Positions 25,318-35,005 are shown, counted from the stretch's first letter. The stretch is 64,000 nt of DNA from Wujia chipingensis (GCF_014337155.1 NZ_CP060632.1:808501-872500); one strand, 5' to 3'. The notes: generated by a model from the sequence alone, not told the origin. Numbers and translations: made by a program.

Positions 25318-25336
25318 CTTCCGACCAGTTCGGAGG
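25318..25336 (+). promoter_or_regulatory. Hairpin in rpsF leader, candidate S6:S18 autoregulatory site
   Basis: CTTCCGA (25318-25324) pairs with TCGGAGG (25330-25336) around CCAGT in the short leader before rpsF. S6-S18 leaders in many bacteria carry a hairpin with a CCG element bound by the S6:S18 complex. A CCG is present here in the 5' arm. The fold is visible; the identity is tentative. Confidence 0.4.
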
Positions 25337-25364
25337 CCAATAGACCATAAGGAGGTGCAATAAC

Positions 25365-25655
25365 ATGAACAAGTATGAATTGGCGTTGGTTGTTAGCGCA
25401 AAGATTGATGATGACGCAAGAACTGCTGTTGTAGATAAGGCTAAGGCTATTATCGAGAAGGCAGGCGGCACAATCACAAACGTTGACGAAAAAGGCAAGC
25501 TGAGATTAGCATACGAGATTCAGAAGATGAAGGAAGGTTTCTACTACTTCATCCAGTTTGATGCAAACGCTGAAGCTCCAGCTCAGATCGAAGCAAGTGT
25601 TCGTATTATGGAATCTGTTCTCAGATATCTTTGTGTTAGACAGGACGCAGAGTAA
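25365..25655 (+). CDS. rpsF: 30S ribosomal protein bS6
   Basis: A 96-residue bS6 of normal length: YELALVVSAKIDDDARTAVV at the start, GGTITNVDEKGKLRLAYEIQ, and a C-terminus with SVLRYLCVRQDAE. It binds the 30S platform with bS18. AAGGAGGTG precedes the ATG. It heads the classic rpsF-ssb-rpsR operon. Confidence 0.97.
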   Translation: MNKYELALVVSAKIDDDARTAVVDKAKAIIEKAGGTITNVDEKGKLRLAYEIQKMKEGFYYFIQFDANAEAPAQIEASVRIMESVLRYLCVRQDAE

Positions 25656-25673
25656 TAGTTAGGAGGATTTCCG

Positions 25674-26129
25674 ATGAACAAAGTAATTTTGATGGGTCGT
25701 TTAACTCGTGATCCGGAAGTTAGATATTCACAGGCTGCAGAGCCTTTAGCAATCGCAAGATATACACTTGCAGTTGACCGTAGATTCCAGAGAAGAGACA
25801 ATTCTGGAAATGAGCAGACAGCAGATTTTATCTCCTGTGTTGCATTTGGCAGAAACGGAGAGTTTGCTGAGAAGTATTTGAAGCAGGGTACAAAGATTGC
25901 GATTACAGGTCGTATTCAGACAGGCAGCTATACTAATAAGGACGGCAATAAAGTTTATACAACAGAAGTTGTCGTAGAAGAGCAGGAGTTTGCAGAGAGC
26001 AAGAATGCATCTGGAAACAACGGCGGTGGATATCAGCAGGAAGACAGACCAGCACCTGGTAATGCCAGTGCAGATGGATTCATGGATATTCCAACAGGAT
26101 TGACAGGCAACGATTTACCATTTAAGTAA
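25674..26129 (+). CDS. ssb: Single-stranded DNA-binding protein
   Basis: A 151-residue SSB. The OB fold covers about residues 1-106 (MNKVILMGRLTRDPEVRYSQ, YTLAVDRRFQRRD, ADFISCVAFGRNGEFAEKYL). A Gly/Asn-rich linker follows. The acidic tip reads DIPTGLTGNDLPFK, close to the usual DDLPF but with one extra lysine at the end. It coats single-stranded DNA and recruits repair and replication proteins through its tip. It is 18 bp after rpsF with its own AGGAGG. Confidence 0.96.
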   Translation: MNKVILMGRLTRDPEVRYSQAAEPLAIARYTLAVDRRFQRRDNSGNEQTADFISCVAFGRNGEFAEKYLKQGTKIAITGRIQTGSYTNKDGNKVYTTEVVVEEQEFAESKNASGNNGGGYQQEDRPAPGNASADGFMDIPTGLTGNDLPFK

Positions 26130-26154
26130 GGAAATTAAATGGAGGTAATTAGTA

Positions 26155-26427
26155 ATGGCTTACAATAAGACAGAGAAGAGCGATCGTCCAGACGCTCCTA
26201 TGAAGAGAAGACCAATTCGTAGAAGAAAAAAGGTCTGTGTATTCTGTGCAGAGAAGAATGCAGTAATTGATTACAAGGATACAAACAAGCTTAAGAGATA
26301 CATCTCTGAAAGAGGTAAGATTCTTCCTAGAAGAATTACTGGTAACTGTGCAAAGCATCAGCGTGCACTTACAGTTGCAATCAAGAGAGCAAGACACGTA
26401 GCTCTTATCCCTTACGTTGTAGAGTAA
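26155..26427 (+). CDS. rpsR: 30S ribosomal protein bS18
   Basis: A 90-residue bS18 with a basic N-terminus ([11 protein letters not shown]). It retains the CVFC pair and later NCAKH cysteine of the zinc-binding form. [20 protein letters not shown] and [19 protein letters not shown] match the conserved core. It ends the rpsF-ssb-rpsR operon and is followed by a terminator. Confidence 0.97.
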   Translation: MAYNKTEKSDRPDAPMKRRPIRRRKKVCVFCAEKNAVIDYKDTNKLKRYISERGKILPRRITGNCAKHQRALTVAIKRARHVALIPYVVE

Positions 26428-26440
26428 GAAGAACGTATAA

Positions 26441-26482
26441 AACTCCAATTTGCGGATTTCTGCAGATTGGAGTTCTTTTTTT
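26441..26482 (+). terminator. Terminator after rpsR
   Basis: AACTCCAAT (26441-26449) pairs with ATTGGAGTT (26466-26474), followed by C and seven T residues. Confidence 0.93.
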
Positions 26483-26501
26483 GTCATAATATGTACGAAT
26501 T

Positions 26502-26533
26502 GATACAAATTAGATACATTTTCATGGTAAGAT
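26502..26533 (+). promoter_or_regulatory. Response-regulator-type direct-repeat promoter of the export operon
   Basis: GATACAAATTA (26502-26512) and GATACATTTTC (26513-26523) are direct repeats with 11-bp period, the spacing of OmpR/PhoB-family sites. The -10 TAAGAT (26528-26533) begins 15 bp after the start of the second repeat and has an upstream TG. Three other promoters (38457, 59587, 62816) share this geometry. The OmpR-family regulator encoded at 34352 in the same operon is the obvious candidate. Confidence 0.7.
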
Positions 26534-26571
26534 AAGAACAGTAAAATAAAGGATACTGTGAGGAGATTGTG

Positions 26572-27585
26572 GTGAGAAAGATAAGAAAAAGACGAATGGC
26601 AGCCGTGATGGTACTCTGTGTGGGACTGCTCAGCGGATGTGCCGGCAAAACCCAGACGGATGATCTTGTGATCACGATACCGGAATATGAGAAAATTACA
26701 TACACAACCGAGCCAGTCGTGCATGGAGACATTGCGCCGGTGCTCGATCTGCGATTGAAATCAGAACAGTTTGAACGGAAAGAATACTATCCCGATCATG
26801 ATGAGATGGAGGTTGATCAGGTATTTGTCCATGTTGGAGATGTCGTGCAAAATGGAGACACACTTGTCACCTTCTCTTCGGAGGATATAACGGAGGAACG
26901 AAGACAGTATGAAAACCGTGTGGAAGAGGATGCGCTTCTGATCGACCATTATACGAAGCTGGATGCAATCAATCAGACAGATGAACACCAGGAGAGTATC
27001 GAGCAGTTAAAGAAAGACCAGGAGATTGCAGGACTGTACATCAAAGATCTGGACGCAAGACTGGAAGCTTATACGATTAAGGCAGAGGGAAGCGGCATTG
27101 TGAGCAGCCTGTCGGATATGCTTGATTATGGAACCGTGTATGCCGGAGATGCAGTTGTAACGATCCTGTATGGCTCAGACAATTATACTACGACGACAGA
27201 GGATGATTATGCGTTTGAGGTAGGACAGACATTTACGGCAACTTTTGGCGTTGGAAGCTATGAGGTCAGATTGACAGCGATTGATGTGCTGGCGTCGGAT
27301 ACGGATGCCGGGATGAAACGGCAGCTTACATTTACATTGGTTGACTCAGCGAAACGGCCAAGCTCGGATTCACTGAATCTGGAGATCGAGAAAAATGTGC
27401 TCAAGAATGTCCTGTATGTACCGGAGGATGCAATCGTGTATGTGGGAAATGACAATTACGTCTATGTGCTGGATGAAGACGGATTCCGACATGGCATACA
27501 GGTGCAGACTGGGGCAACGATTGATGGCTATACAGTGATTGAAGATGGTTTAAAAGAGGGCGACAAGGTGGTGATTGCAAAATGA
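26572..27585 (+). CDS. Lipoprotein periplasmic-adaptor-like export subunit
   Basis: A 337-residue MacA/HlyD-like adaptor. The N-terminus is a lipoprotein signal (VLCVGLLSGCAG). It has a half-lipoyl segment (VDQVFVHVGDVVQNGDTLVTF), a coiled-coil hairpin (about 100-155), a second lipoyl half (KAEGSGIVSSL), a beta-barrel region and a C-terminal membrane-proximal domain (VLYVPEDAIVYVGNDNYVYV, GLKEGDKVV). In Gram-positive bacteria such proteins work with MacB-type ABC transporters. GTG 26572 is six bases after AGGAG and is preferred over GTG 26569. It overlaps the next gene by ATGA. Confidence 0.85.
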   Translation: MRKIRKRRMAAVMVLCVGLLSGCAGKTQTDDLVITIPEYEKITYTTEPVVHGDIAPVLDLRLKSEQFERKEYYPDHDEMEVDQVFVHVGDVVQNGDTLVTFSSEDITEERRQYENRVEEDALLIDHYTKLDAINQTDEHQESIEQLKKDQEIAGLYIKDLDARLEAYTIKAEGSGIVSSLSDMLDYGTVYAGDAVVTILYGSDNYTTTTEDDYAFEVGQTFTATFGVGSYEVRLTAIDVLASDTDAGMKRQLTFTLVDSAKRPSSDSLNLEIEKNVLKNVLYVPEDAIVYVGNDNYVYVLDEDGFRHGIQVQTGATIDGYTVIEDGLKEGDKVVIAK

Positions 27586-29891
27586 GAATCGGACAGAAAC
27601 TAAAACGACAGCTGGGATTTTTGATGAGTGTACTCTGCGCGGTCTCTCTGGTTGCCTGTGGAACGAAATATGCAGATGCGCCAGCTTTGCTGGAACCGGT
27701 ATCTGGAACGGAATCGTACCGGGAAGTATCTGTGGGAGATGTAGGCGATCTGAAAATCGCATATGGATCGATCGTGCCAACAGAACATGCAGTGTTCTGG
27801 ACGACACAGGTCAGCGTGGCAGAAGTCCTTGTCGACGTTGGAGATTATGTGGAAGCTGGACAGGTGGTAGCTACTGCGGATCTGGAAGCGGCACAAAAGG
27901 CAAAACAGGATCTGGAAGAATCCCGGAGTCTGCTCGTGCAAAAACGTGAGCTGGAGGTGCAGAAACAACAGCTCACGATACAGAAGCTGAATCTGAAACA
28001 GGCGGGAGAAAATCAACTGGGAGATTCTGACAGTGCTGCGAAAACAGGAAAAGAGATCGAGACGGAACAGGAAAATGCCAATTATGATGAATTGCTTTAC
28101 AAGCACCAGCTTGCCGATTACGATGATCAGATTCAGAAGCAACAGGAGATCATTGAAGATGGAACCCTCAAGGCAACTGCAAGCGGGTATGTTTCTTATG
28201 TGCGTCAGTTTACATATGGCAATCAAGTTACAAGCTCGATGAATGTTATCACGATTGCAGATTATGAGGATACATATATTCAGATACAGAATACAACGAT
28301 CAAAGACAAGCTTCTGGAGAAATACGACCGTTATTATACGATACAGGATGGCGCGAAAATTTCGCTTCGGGAGTATGCCTATACAACACAGGAGCGCCTG
28401 ACAGCCGAAAATCAGCAGAAATATCCGGCACTTCGAATGCAGTATGAGGATGCTCAAAAGAGCGCGCCAGTCGGTTCTGTAATCGCCGTTTATCTCGTCA
28501 GAGACCGCGTGGAAGATGCCCTGTATGTCGGAAATGATTCCATCTATGAGGACGATCAGGGATCATTTGTCTATGTAAAAAATGGGGAGCAGCGCGAACA
28601 GCGCTACATTGAGACAGGAGTCAGTGACACGGTAAATACAGAGGTGATATCCGGGCTTTCTGAGGGAGAAAAAGTGTATTATACATCAGAGGCTGCATGG
28701 CCGGATGCATATGAGGAATATACGGTAAGTGCTCCAACGAATTATGATTCGATGTTTTATACAAACCGCTATGCGATTGCAGATACGATGCGGATCAATT
28801 ACACATCTCCATATGAAGGTACAATTCAGGAAATCTGTGTATCCAATGGAGATTATGTGCAAAAGGGCGATGTGTTACTCAAGGTTCGAACGAATGAAGG
28901 CAGCGCGAAGCTGGCGGAGATGCGGTCAGGAATTGAGGATATGAAAGAAAATCGCACGAAAGCAGTGCAGGCACATGAGAATACACTTCAGTCGCTGCAA
29001 CAGGAAAAGCAGGCAACGCTGACTGCCGGACAGACACCACTTGCAACCGGTACGGATGCACAGACAGCAACCGACGGTGATGCAGAAGAACAGGCAAATC
29101 CGAATCTTTCATCTATGCTGGATGTCGATATTCAGATTGAGAATCTGGATTTTCAAATACAGACGCTGGATTATACATATCAGCTCAAGCAGTCAGAGGA
29201 AGCATATACGGAGGCAAGCTGTAACAATGACGGAACAGGTGTCATGTCAATCTGCGCTGAGCAGGAGGGCGAGGTGTTGGATTTCTGGAGAGACACCGGA
29301 GGCAAGCTGGAGCTTAACTCGGATATTCTGGCGATTGATACGCCGGTGAAGGAGAAGCTGGCATTGTATGGTGGAAACAGCAAGGTTGCGAACGGGACAC
29401 CTGTATCGGTGCAGGATGAGGAAAGTGGAAAGACGATACAGGGCATCATCTGTGGTTCTAACGGAATCACGGAAGGAACAAAGGAAGAGTATTATGTCAC
29501 GACGGTAGGGGATCGTGTCTATATCACGCAGAGTCTGACGGACGACAGCCGGATGTACTATGTGAAATTAGACGGGAACGCATCCGTGGAGAATATGACC
29601 GGAAGTCAGATAATTTCCTATCCGCTGATTTCTTATTCGGATGTGTACACGATTCCGGCAGATGCGCTCTACACAGAGAAGGCGAACTCAGGCAAGGAGA
29701 CATCCGGGGATTTCTATTATGTGTGGAAAATCGTAGATGGAAATATCGAGAAACAATATGTGGATGCCGCAATCAGCAACAGCGCACAGGATACATCCAA
29801 ATATAAAAAGGGCGATGTAGTGGCATGTATATTTAATGGTATTTCGGAGGGAGATATACTGGCGGGACCAGTTTCAGAGGAAGAGGAGTAA
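27582..29891 (+). CDS. Large tandem adaptor-like lipoprotein of the export operon
   Basis: A 769-residue lipoprotein (signal MRIGQKLKRQLGFLMSVLCA, lipobox LVAC). It appears to contain two adaptor units. The first has VAEVLVDVGDYVEAGQVVAT, a long coiled coil (about 95-195), a lipoyl half (KATASGYVSYVRQ) and a C-terminal domain. The second, from about residue 395, repeats the pattern with IQEICVSNGDYVQKGDVLLK, a coiled coil, and GVMSICAEQEGEVLDFW. A fused double adaptor of this length is uncommon. It begins within the last codons of the first adaptor (ATGA), so translation is coupled. It probably bridges the permease's extracellular part. Confidence 0.8.
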   Translation: MRIGQKLKRQLGFLMSVLCAVSLVACGTKYADAPALLEPVSGTESYREVSVGDVGDLKIAYGSIVPTEHAVFWTTQVSVAEVLVDVGDYVEAGQVVATADLEAAQKAKQDLEESRSLLVQKRELEVQKQQLTIQKLNLKQAGENQLGDSDSAAKTGKEIETEQENANYDELLYKHQLADYDDQIQKQQEIIEDGTLKATASGYVSYVRQFTYGNQVTSSMNVITIADYEDTYIQIQNTTIKDKLLEKYDRYYTIQDGAKISLREYAYTTQERLTAENQQKYPALRMQYEDAQKSAPVGSVIAVYLVRDRVEDALYVGNDSIYEDDQGSFVYVKNGEQREQRYIETGVSDTVNTEVISGLSEGEKVYYTSEAAWPDAYEEYTVSAPTNYDSMFYTNRYAIADTMRINYTSPYEGTIQEICVSNGDYVQKGDVLLKVRTNEGSAKLAEMRSGIEDMKENRTKAVQAHENTLQSLQQEKQATLTAGQTPLATGTDAQTATDGDAEEQANPNLSSMLDVDIQIENLDFQIQTLDYTYQLKQSEEAYTEASCNNDGTGVMSICAEQEGEVLDFWRDTGGKLELNSDILAIDTPVKEKLALYGGNSKVANGTPVSVQDEESGKTIQGIICGSNGITEGTKEEYYVTTVGDRVYITQSLTDDSRMYYVKLDGNASVENMTGSQIISYPLISYSDVYTIPADALYTEKANSGKETSGDFYYVWKIVDGNIEKQYVDAAISNSAQDTSKYKKGDVVACIFNGISEGDILAGPVSEEEE

Positions 29892-29894
29892 AAG

Positions 29895-32702
29895 ATGATA
29901 CGGTTTGTTTTACAAAAAATTAAAAACAAAAAATGGTTGACGACCTGCCTGCTTCTGGGACTTGTCTTTCTTGTGGCAGCGGTTTCCTGTCAGCCAATGT
30001 TCAAGGCAGGCTCGCTCAACAAGATGCTGCTGGACAGCTTTCATAATGCAGGTGAGGAAGCAGAGGCATATCCGGCGGTGATCGGAAGAACAGGTGCTTA
30101 TGTGACGGAGAAGCGGCAGACAGCTGCGGCTGTGCTCGACGGTATGAAAGGGTATCAGCAGACATGGGAGAAATATCTTGGATCCATACAGGCGGTGAAT
30201 ACGCAGACCATTCTGACGCTGGATGAACAGTCCGCACAGGGCGCGTATGGTGGAAAAGGAAAATATCTGAAGGTATCGTATATGCCTGATATGCTGGCAC
30301 ATACACAGGTGCTTGTCGGCGAGGACTACGATGCGTATGCTGGGAATCTGTATGGCTGTATGTTGTCCGAGAGTGTGATGGATGCCTGCGGCTTTACAGT
30401 CGGTGAGACATTGGAATTCCCACTTTGGACAGATGCAGACGGGGAAACGCTGAAGCTGCAGATCTGTGGTATCTTCAAGGAGACGGACAGCACAGACACC
30501 TTCTGGTATACAGCGCCGAATACGATGGAACAGGAGATGTTTGTAAGTGAGGAAACCTTTGATGCCATCGTGAAGCAGTTTGCACCGGAAAAGATCAACT
30601 ATGCGACCAATGTGCTGCTTGATTATACGAAGATCAATCAGAAGAATGTAGCAGATGTGCAATATTATATTGAGCAATTTCATAAGGAGGATGAGAGCTT
30701 TACCGATTCGTTCCTGAATCTGCTCAAGCAGTACCAGAAGGACAAGAAAACGATAGATATCACGCTCTGGGTATTGGAGCTTCCGTTGCTTGGTCTGGTG
30801 CTTGCATTTATCTATATGGTGACTGGACAGATCATCGACACAGAACAGGGCGAGATCGCCATGATGCGGAGCCGGGGATACCGCCGCAGCCAGATTGTAG
30901 CGCTCTATGCGTTGCAGGCGTGTATTCTCTGTCTGGTGGCAATGCTGATTGGAACGCCACTTGGATATGGACTTTGTAAGCTGGCTGCATCGACCACAGA
31001 TTTCCTGACATTCCATGCCGGGAATCTCTCGATGTATCATTTTACACCAGTGATGCTTGTCTATGGACTGGCGGCGTCTGCCGTTGGAATTCTGTTCATC
31101 CTGATTCCGGTCGTGATTCATTCCGGGGTATCGATTGTACAGCAAAAATCTGATCAGAAGATCAACAAGAAGATGTTCTGGGAAAAATATTTTCTGGATA
31201 TCGTGTTGCTTGGCGTTTCAATCTATCTGCTTCACAATTTCAATCAGGAGATTGATAAGATCCGTGCACGGGCACTGCTTGGGGCGAAGATGGATCCGTT
31301 GATCTTCTTGGATTCTGTATTGTTTATCGTGGCGATGGGACTTGTTGTGCTGCGGTTGCTGCATTATCTTGTGCAGCTTGTCTATCATATCGGCAGAAAA
31401 AAGTGGCGTCCGGCAGTGTACGCGTCGTTCTTGCAGATCACGCGGAACTTCCGCAAGCAGGGATTTATCTCGGTATTTTTGATTCTGACCGTGGCAATGG
31501 GACTGTTCAATGCCAATGCGGCGCGCACGATCAACCAGAACTATGAAAACCGGATCCGCTATGCAGATGGAGCCGATATCCGTTTGCAGGAGACATGGAA
31601 GATGCAGGCATTTTATGTGTCTGCCAATGATATCGACTATAACTATGTGGAGCCAGATCCGGTCAAATATGACGAGCCGGTCAAGCAGGGACTTTGCACG
31701 AGCATGGCAAAGGTAATCCGAACCAACAATATATCGGTGAGCCGGGGAAAAACGAAGATTGCTAACTGTGAGTTCATGGGAATCCATACAAAAGATTTTG
31801 GTGAGACTGCGTATTTGCAGGAGGAACTAAACAGAGACGTTCATTGGTATACATATTTAAATGAACTGGCACAGCAGGAAAATGGTGTGATTCTGTCGAA
31901 GAATCTGGCAGCGGCACTGGAGGTCAAAGTGGGGGATGTTGTGGATTGCTCCAGATATGGAGATTCTGTCCTGAAGAAAGAGACGGTGCGTGGTACGATC
32001 AGCGGAAAGGTCGTGGCGATCGTAGATGCGTGGCCGGGCTTTGTCCAGTATACCTATGAAGATGGAGAAGAGACAGAGCATTATCTGATTGTTGCCAATT
32101 ATGCGAAGACGGTGCAGAGCTTCAAAATCTCGCCGTATGAGATATGGTACAAGCTGGCAGATGGCGTGGACAGTGATGCGGTACGGGCGGTGATCGATGC
32201 GGGTGGCACGAAGCTATCCTCCTATACGGCATTGGACCGGGATATAGATGCCATGAAAGAGACTGCTATGATACGGATCACGAACGGTATGTTTACGTTG
32301 AGCTTTATTATCGCGTTGATCTTGTGTATGATTGGATTTTTAATTTACTGGATCTCATCGATCCGGCAGCGGGAACTGCTCTTCGGAGTATACCGGGCAA
32401 TGGGCTTAAGCGAGAAGGAGATAAACCGTATGCTTGTAAACGAGCATCTGTTTTCCACATTGCCATCGATTCTGGCAGGTGGTGCCTGCGGCGGTGTGGC
32501 GACATATCTGTTTGTGCGGTTATTTGGTGTGATTTATCTGCCGCAGAAACATAACTTAAGCATCTATGTCTATCTCGACCAGATGGATGTGTTGAAGCTT
32601 GTCGCGGTGCTCCTGGTTATGATTTTGCTGTGTATCGTGATCCTGCGGCGACTGGTACGGAGTCTGAATATCACGCAGGCATTGAAATTAGGAGAGGAGT
32701 AG
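29895..32702 (+). CDS. FtsX/MacB-type ABC transporter permease
   Basis: A 935-residue permease. An N-terminal helix (LTTCLLLGLVFLVAAVSC) is followed by a large extracellular domain (about 35-290), three helices around 295-410 (LLGLVLAFIYMVTGQII, with the cytoplasmic IAMMRSRGYRRSQI typical of FtsX domains), another pair near 430-480, a second start-like helix (FISVFLILTVAMGLF), a second large extracellular domain, and a final FtsX triple-helix with LLFGVYRAMGLSEKEI. Two FtsX units in one chain make it a full-size permease. It lies 4 bp after the double adaptor and 11 bp before the first ATPase. Confidence 0.9.
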   Translation: MIRFVLQKIKNKKWLTTCLLLGLVFLVAAVSCQPMFKAGSLNKMLLDSFHNAGEEAEAYPAVIGRTGAYVTEKRQTAAAVLDGMKGYQQTWEKYLGSIQAVNTQTILTLDEQSAQGAYGGKGKYLKVSYMPDMLAHTQVLVGEDYDAYAGNLYGCMLSESVMDACGFTVGETLEFPLWTDADGETLKLQICGIFKETDSTDTFWYTAPNTMEQEMFVSEETFDAIVKQFAPEKINYATNVLLDYTKINQKNVADVQYYIEQFHKEDESFTDSFLNLLKQYQKDKKTIDITLWVLELPLLGLVLAFIYMVTGQIIDTEQGEIAMMRSRGYRRSQIVALYALQACILCLVAMLIGTPLGYGLCKLAASTTDFLTFHAGNLSMYHFTPVMLVYGLAASAVGILFILIPVVIHSGVSIVQQKSDQKINKKMFWEKYFLDIVLLGVSIYLLHNFNQEIDKIRARALLGAKMDPLIFLDSVLFIVAMGLVVLRLLHYLVQLVYHIGRKKWRPAVYASFLQITRNFRKQGFISVFLILTVAMGLFNANAARTINQNYENRIRYADGADIRLQETWKMQAFYVSANDIDYNYVEPDPVKYDEPVKQGLCTSMAKVIRTNNISVSRGKTKIANCEFMGIHTKDFGETAYLQEELNRDVHWYTYLNELAQQENGVILSKNLAAALEVKVGDVVDCSRYGDSVLKKETVRGTISGKVVAIVDAWPGFVQYTYEDGEETEHYLIVANYAKTVQSFKISPYEIWYKLADGVDSDAVRAVIDAGGTKLSSYTALDRDIDAMKETAMIRITNGMFTLSFIIALILCMIGFLIYWISSIRQRELLFGVYRAMGLSEKEINRMLVNEHLFSTLPSILAGGACGGVATYLFVRLFGVIYLPQKHNLSIYVYLDQMDVLKLVAVLLVMILLCIVILRRLVRSLNITQALKLGEE

Positions 32703-32713
32703 GAGTTTCGCTT

Positions 32714-33406
32714 ATGAATATCATTGAAGCAAGAAATATTACACGGATGTTCCCGGTTGGTGACGGCGAATTCTACGCCTTGAAGCATGTCGATATTGAT
32801 ATACCGGCAGGGAAACTTACGATATTGAAGGGACGTTCTGGAAGTGGAAAGACCACATTGATGAATATATTAAGTGCCCTGGATGCACCGACAGAGGGGG
32901 ATGTCAGTTTCGATGGACAGGTGTATTCGGAGATGGAAGATGCACAGAAGGAACAACTGCGAAGAAAAGAAATTGGGTTTGTCTTTCAGGCAGTTGCGTT
33001 GATCCCGATTATGAATGCATATGAGAATGTGGATTTTGCAATGCGGCTGGCAGAACCGGAGCTGACCGCGAAGGAGGTTGACGAACGAATCAGGGAGACA
33101 CTTGCCTTGGTCGGAATGGAAGAGCGTATGCGGCATATGCCGGGACAGATGTCCGGTGGAGAGCAACAGCGGGTCGCAATCGCGCGGGCAGTGGCACACC
33201 GGCCGAAGGTTGTGTTTGCAGATGAACCGACCGGAGCGCTGGATACCGAGTCTGGACTTCGGGTCATGCAGTTGTTCCGAAACCTGATCGAGAAAGAAGG
33301 CGTGACGATCGTTATGACAACACATGATCCAAACCTGATGGAGCTTGGCGATGTTGTCTATGAGTTGGAGGATGGTGAGATTATTGACAGACAAATACGA
33401 GAATGA
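32714..33406 (+). CDS. ABC transporter ATPase, MacB/LolD-like (first)
   Basis: A 230-residue ATPase. Walker A GRSGSGKTT, Q-loop VFQAVALIPIMNAYENV, signature MSGGEQQRVAIARA, Walker B VVFADEPTGALD and the switch histidine (VMTTHDPN) are intact. The ATG at 32714 follows a GGAG-type site. The longer frame from 32630 overlaps the permease gene and is not needed. It powers the neighbouring permease alone or with the second ATPase. Confidence 0.92.
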   Translation: MNIIEARNITRMFPVGDGEFYALKHVDIDIPAGKLTILKGRSGSGKTTLMNILSALDAPTEGDVSFDGQVYSEMEDAQKEQLRRKEIGFVFQAVALIPIMNAYENVDFAMRLAEPELTAKEVDERIRETLALVGMEERMRHMPGQMSGGEQQRVAIARAVAHRPKVVFADEPTGALDTESGLRVMQLFRNLIEKEGVTIVMTTHDPNLMELGDVVYELEDGEIIDRQIRE

Positions 33407-33431
33407 TACATTGGAAGATAGGAAAAACGAC

Positions 33432-34355
33432 ATGGCGGAGGAGGCAGATCTGGCGGAAACTGCTCCTCTGATCGTCTGCGATTCTCTCGTGAAGATCTAT
33501 AAGACAAAAGAGGTTGAGGTGCTTGCTTTGCAGGGACTTGACCTGACGGTCAATCGCGGGGAACTGATGGCAATCATCGGGAAGAGTGGAAGCGGAAAAA
33601 GTACGCTTATGAATATCGTTGGAGGTCTGGAAGTGCCATCCGCCGGACGGATCATCGTGGATGGGCAGAATCTGGCGGAATTTACAGAGCGTCAGATGGT
33701 GCAGTACCGGAAGAAACAGATCGGGTTTGTATGGCAGAAGAGCGGACGGAATCTGTTTCCGTATCTGACTTCGCTGGAAAATATTGAGGCACCAATGCTT
33801 GCAATCCATAAAAGCGCGAAGAAACGGCGGGAGAAGGCAGAGGAATTGCTGGCGTTAGTTGGCATGGAGCATAAACGGGGTTCTTACCCGGCACAGATGT
33901 CTGGTGGAGAACAGCAGAGAGTGGCAATCGCGGTCGCACTTGCGAATGAGCCGGAAATCCTGCTTGCCGATGAGCCAACCGGAGCGGTTGATACAAAGAC
34001 TTCTTCGAACATTCAGGATCTGTTCCGGAAGTTAAACCGGGAGCTTGGACTTACGATCATCATAGTCACGCATGATATGAAGCTTGCACATAAGGTAGAC
34101 CGTGTTGTCATGATTTCGGATGGCAAGATCAGTACAGAGAAGATCCTGAAACAGCATTACCGGGATATGCTGGATCAGTTGGAATCACCGGATATGACGG
34201 ATGAGACACATGAGGAATATTCCGTGCTGGATAAGGCACATCGTGTGCAGCTGAGCGATGATATGCTTGCGGCAGCAGGCATTGATACGAACAAGGTCAA
34301 GGTGCGCATCGAGGATGGACGCGTCGTGATCGAGGCGGAGGAAAAGAAAGAATGA
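33432..34355 (+). CDS. ABC transporter ATPase, MacB/LolD-like (second)
   Basis: A 307-residue ATPase with an acidic N-terminal extension and a roughly 70-residue C-terminal extension beyond the standard 225-residue domain. Walker A GKSGSGKST, Q-loop VWQKSGRNLFPYLTSLENI, signature MSGGEQQRVAIAVAL, Walker B ILLADEPTGAVD and switch VTHD are intact. The tail (residues about 255-307) ends with a ribosomal-frame overlap into the response regulator gene. The ATG at 33432 is chosen; upstream in-frame starts lie inside the first ATPase gene. Two different ATPases with one permease suggest a heterodimer. Confidence 0.88.
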   Translation: MAEEADLAETAPLIVCDSLVKIYKTKEVEVLALQGLDLTVNRGELMAIIGKSGSGKSTLMNIVGGLEVPSAGRIIVDGQNLAEFTERQMVQYRKKQIGFVWQKSGRNLFPYLTSLENIEAPMLAIHKSAKKRREKAEELLALVGMEHKRGSYPAQMSGGEQQRVAIAVALANEPEILLADEPTGAVDTKTSSNIQDLFRKLNRELGLTIIIVTHDMKLAHKVDRVVMISDGKISTEKILKQHYRDMLDQLESPDMTDETHEEYSVLDKAHRVQLSDDMLAAAGIDTNKVKVRIEDGRVVIEAEEKKE

Positions 34356-35005
34356 TTAAGATACTGGTAGTGGAGGATGAACGCGCGATTTCGGATCTCA
34401 TTCGGATGAATCTGGAGGATGCCGGATATGCCTGCACCTGTGTATATGATGGTATGGCGGCAGCGGATCAGATAGAGACACAGACGTTTGATCTGGTTTT
34501 ACTGGATATCATGCTGCCGAAGGTAAATGGATATGAACTGTTAGAATATATCAAGCCGACGGGAACGCCGGTGATCTTCCTGACGGCAAAGGCAGGACTG
34601 GACGACCGTGTCAAAGGATTAAATCTTGGTGCCGAGGATTATATCGTGAAGCCATTTGAGATCGTGGAGCTGATCGCACGTGTACAGGTTGTGCTACGGC
34701 GGTTTCATAAGGATGTGACAAAACTTGTGTATGGCGATCTTGTCATCAATACGGACAATCGTACAGTACTGCGGGATGGCGTGCCAGTCGAGTTGACACC
34801 GAAAGAGTTTATGCTGTTGGAGATATTTGTACGCAACAAAAATATTACCCTGTTTCGGGATAAAATCTACGAGCTTGTCTGGGAAAATGACAGCTACGGC
34901 GATACGCGTACCCTTGATCTGCATGTACAGCGTCTCCGTAAAAAGCTTGGTCTGACTGACAAGCTGAGGACGATTTACAAGGTTGGATACCGGCTGGAAG
35001 ATTAA
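34352..35005 (+). CDS. OmpR/PhoB-family response regulator (system 1)
   Basis: A 217-residue regulator. The receiver domain has EDE at 8-10, the phospho-acceptor Asp in LLDIMLP (about 52), Thr in FLTAKA and Lys in YIVKPFE. The C-terminal winged helix has TPKEFMLLE and the recognition region YGDTRTLDLHVQRLRKKLG. It overlaps the ATPase gene by ATGA and the kinase follows 17 bp later. It is the likely binder of the direct-repeat promoters at 26502 and 38457. The second regulator (59726) has an almost identical recognition helix. Confidence 0.93.
   Translation: MIKILVVEDERAISDLIRMNLEDAGYACTCVYDGMAAADQIETQTFDLVLLDIMLPKVNGYELLEYIKPTGTPVIFLTAKAGLDDRVKGLNLGAEDYIVKPFEIVELIARVQVVLRRFHKDVTKLVYGDLVINTDNRTVLRDGVPVELTPKEFMLLEIFVRNKNITLFRDKIYELVWENDSYGDTRTLDLHVQRLRKKLGLTDKLRTIYKVGYRLED

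Noticed and set aside
29910..31145. Minus-strand frame of 411 codons opposite the permease gene
   Set aside because: Antisense shadow of a recognised permease; no start signals.
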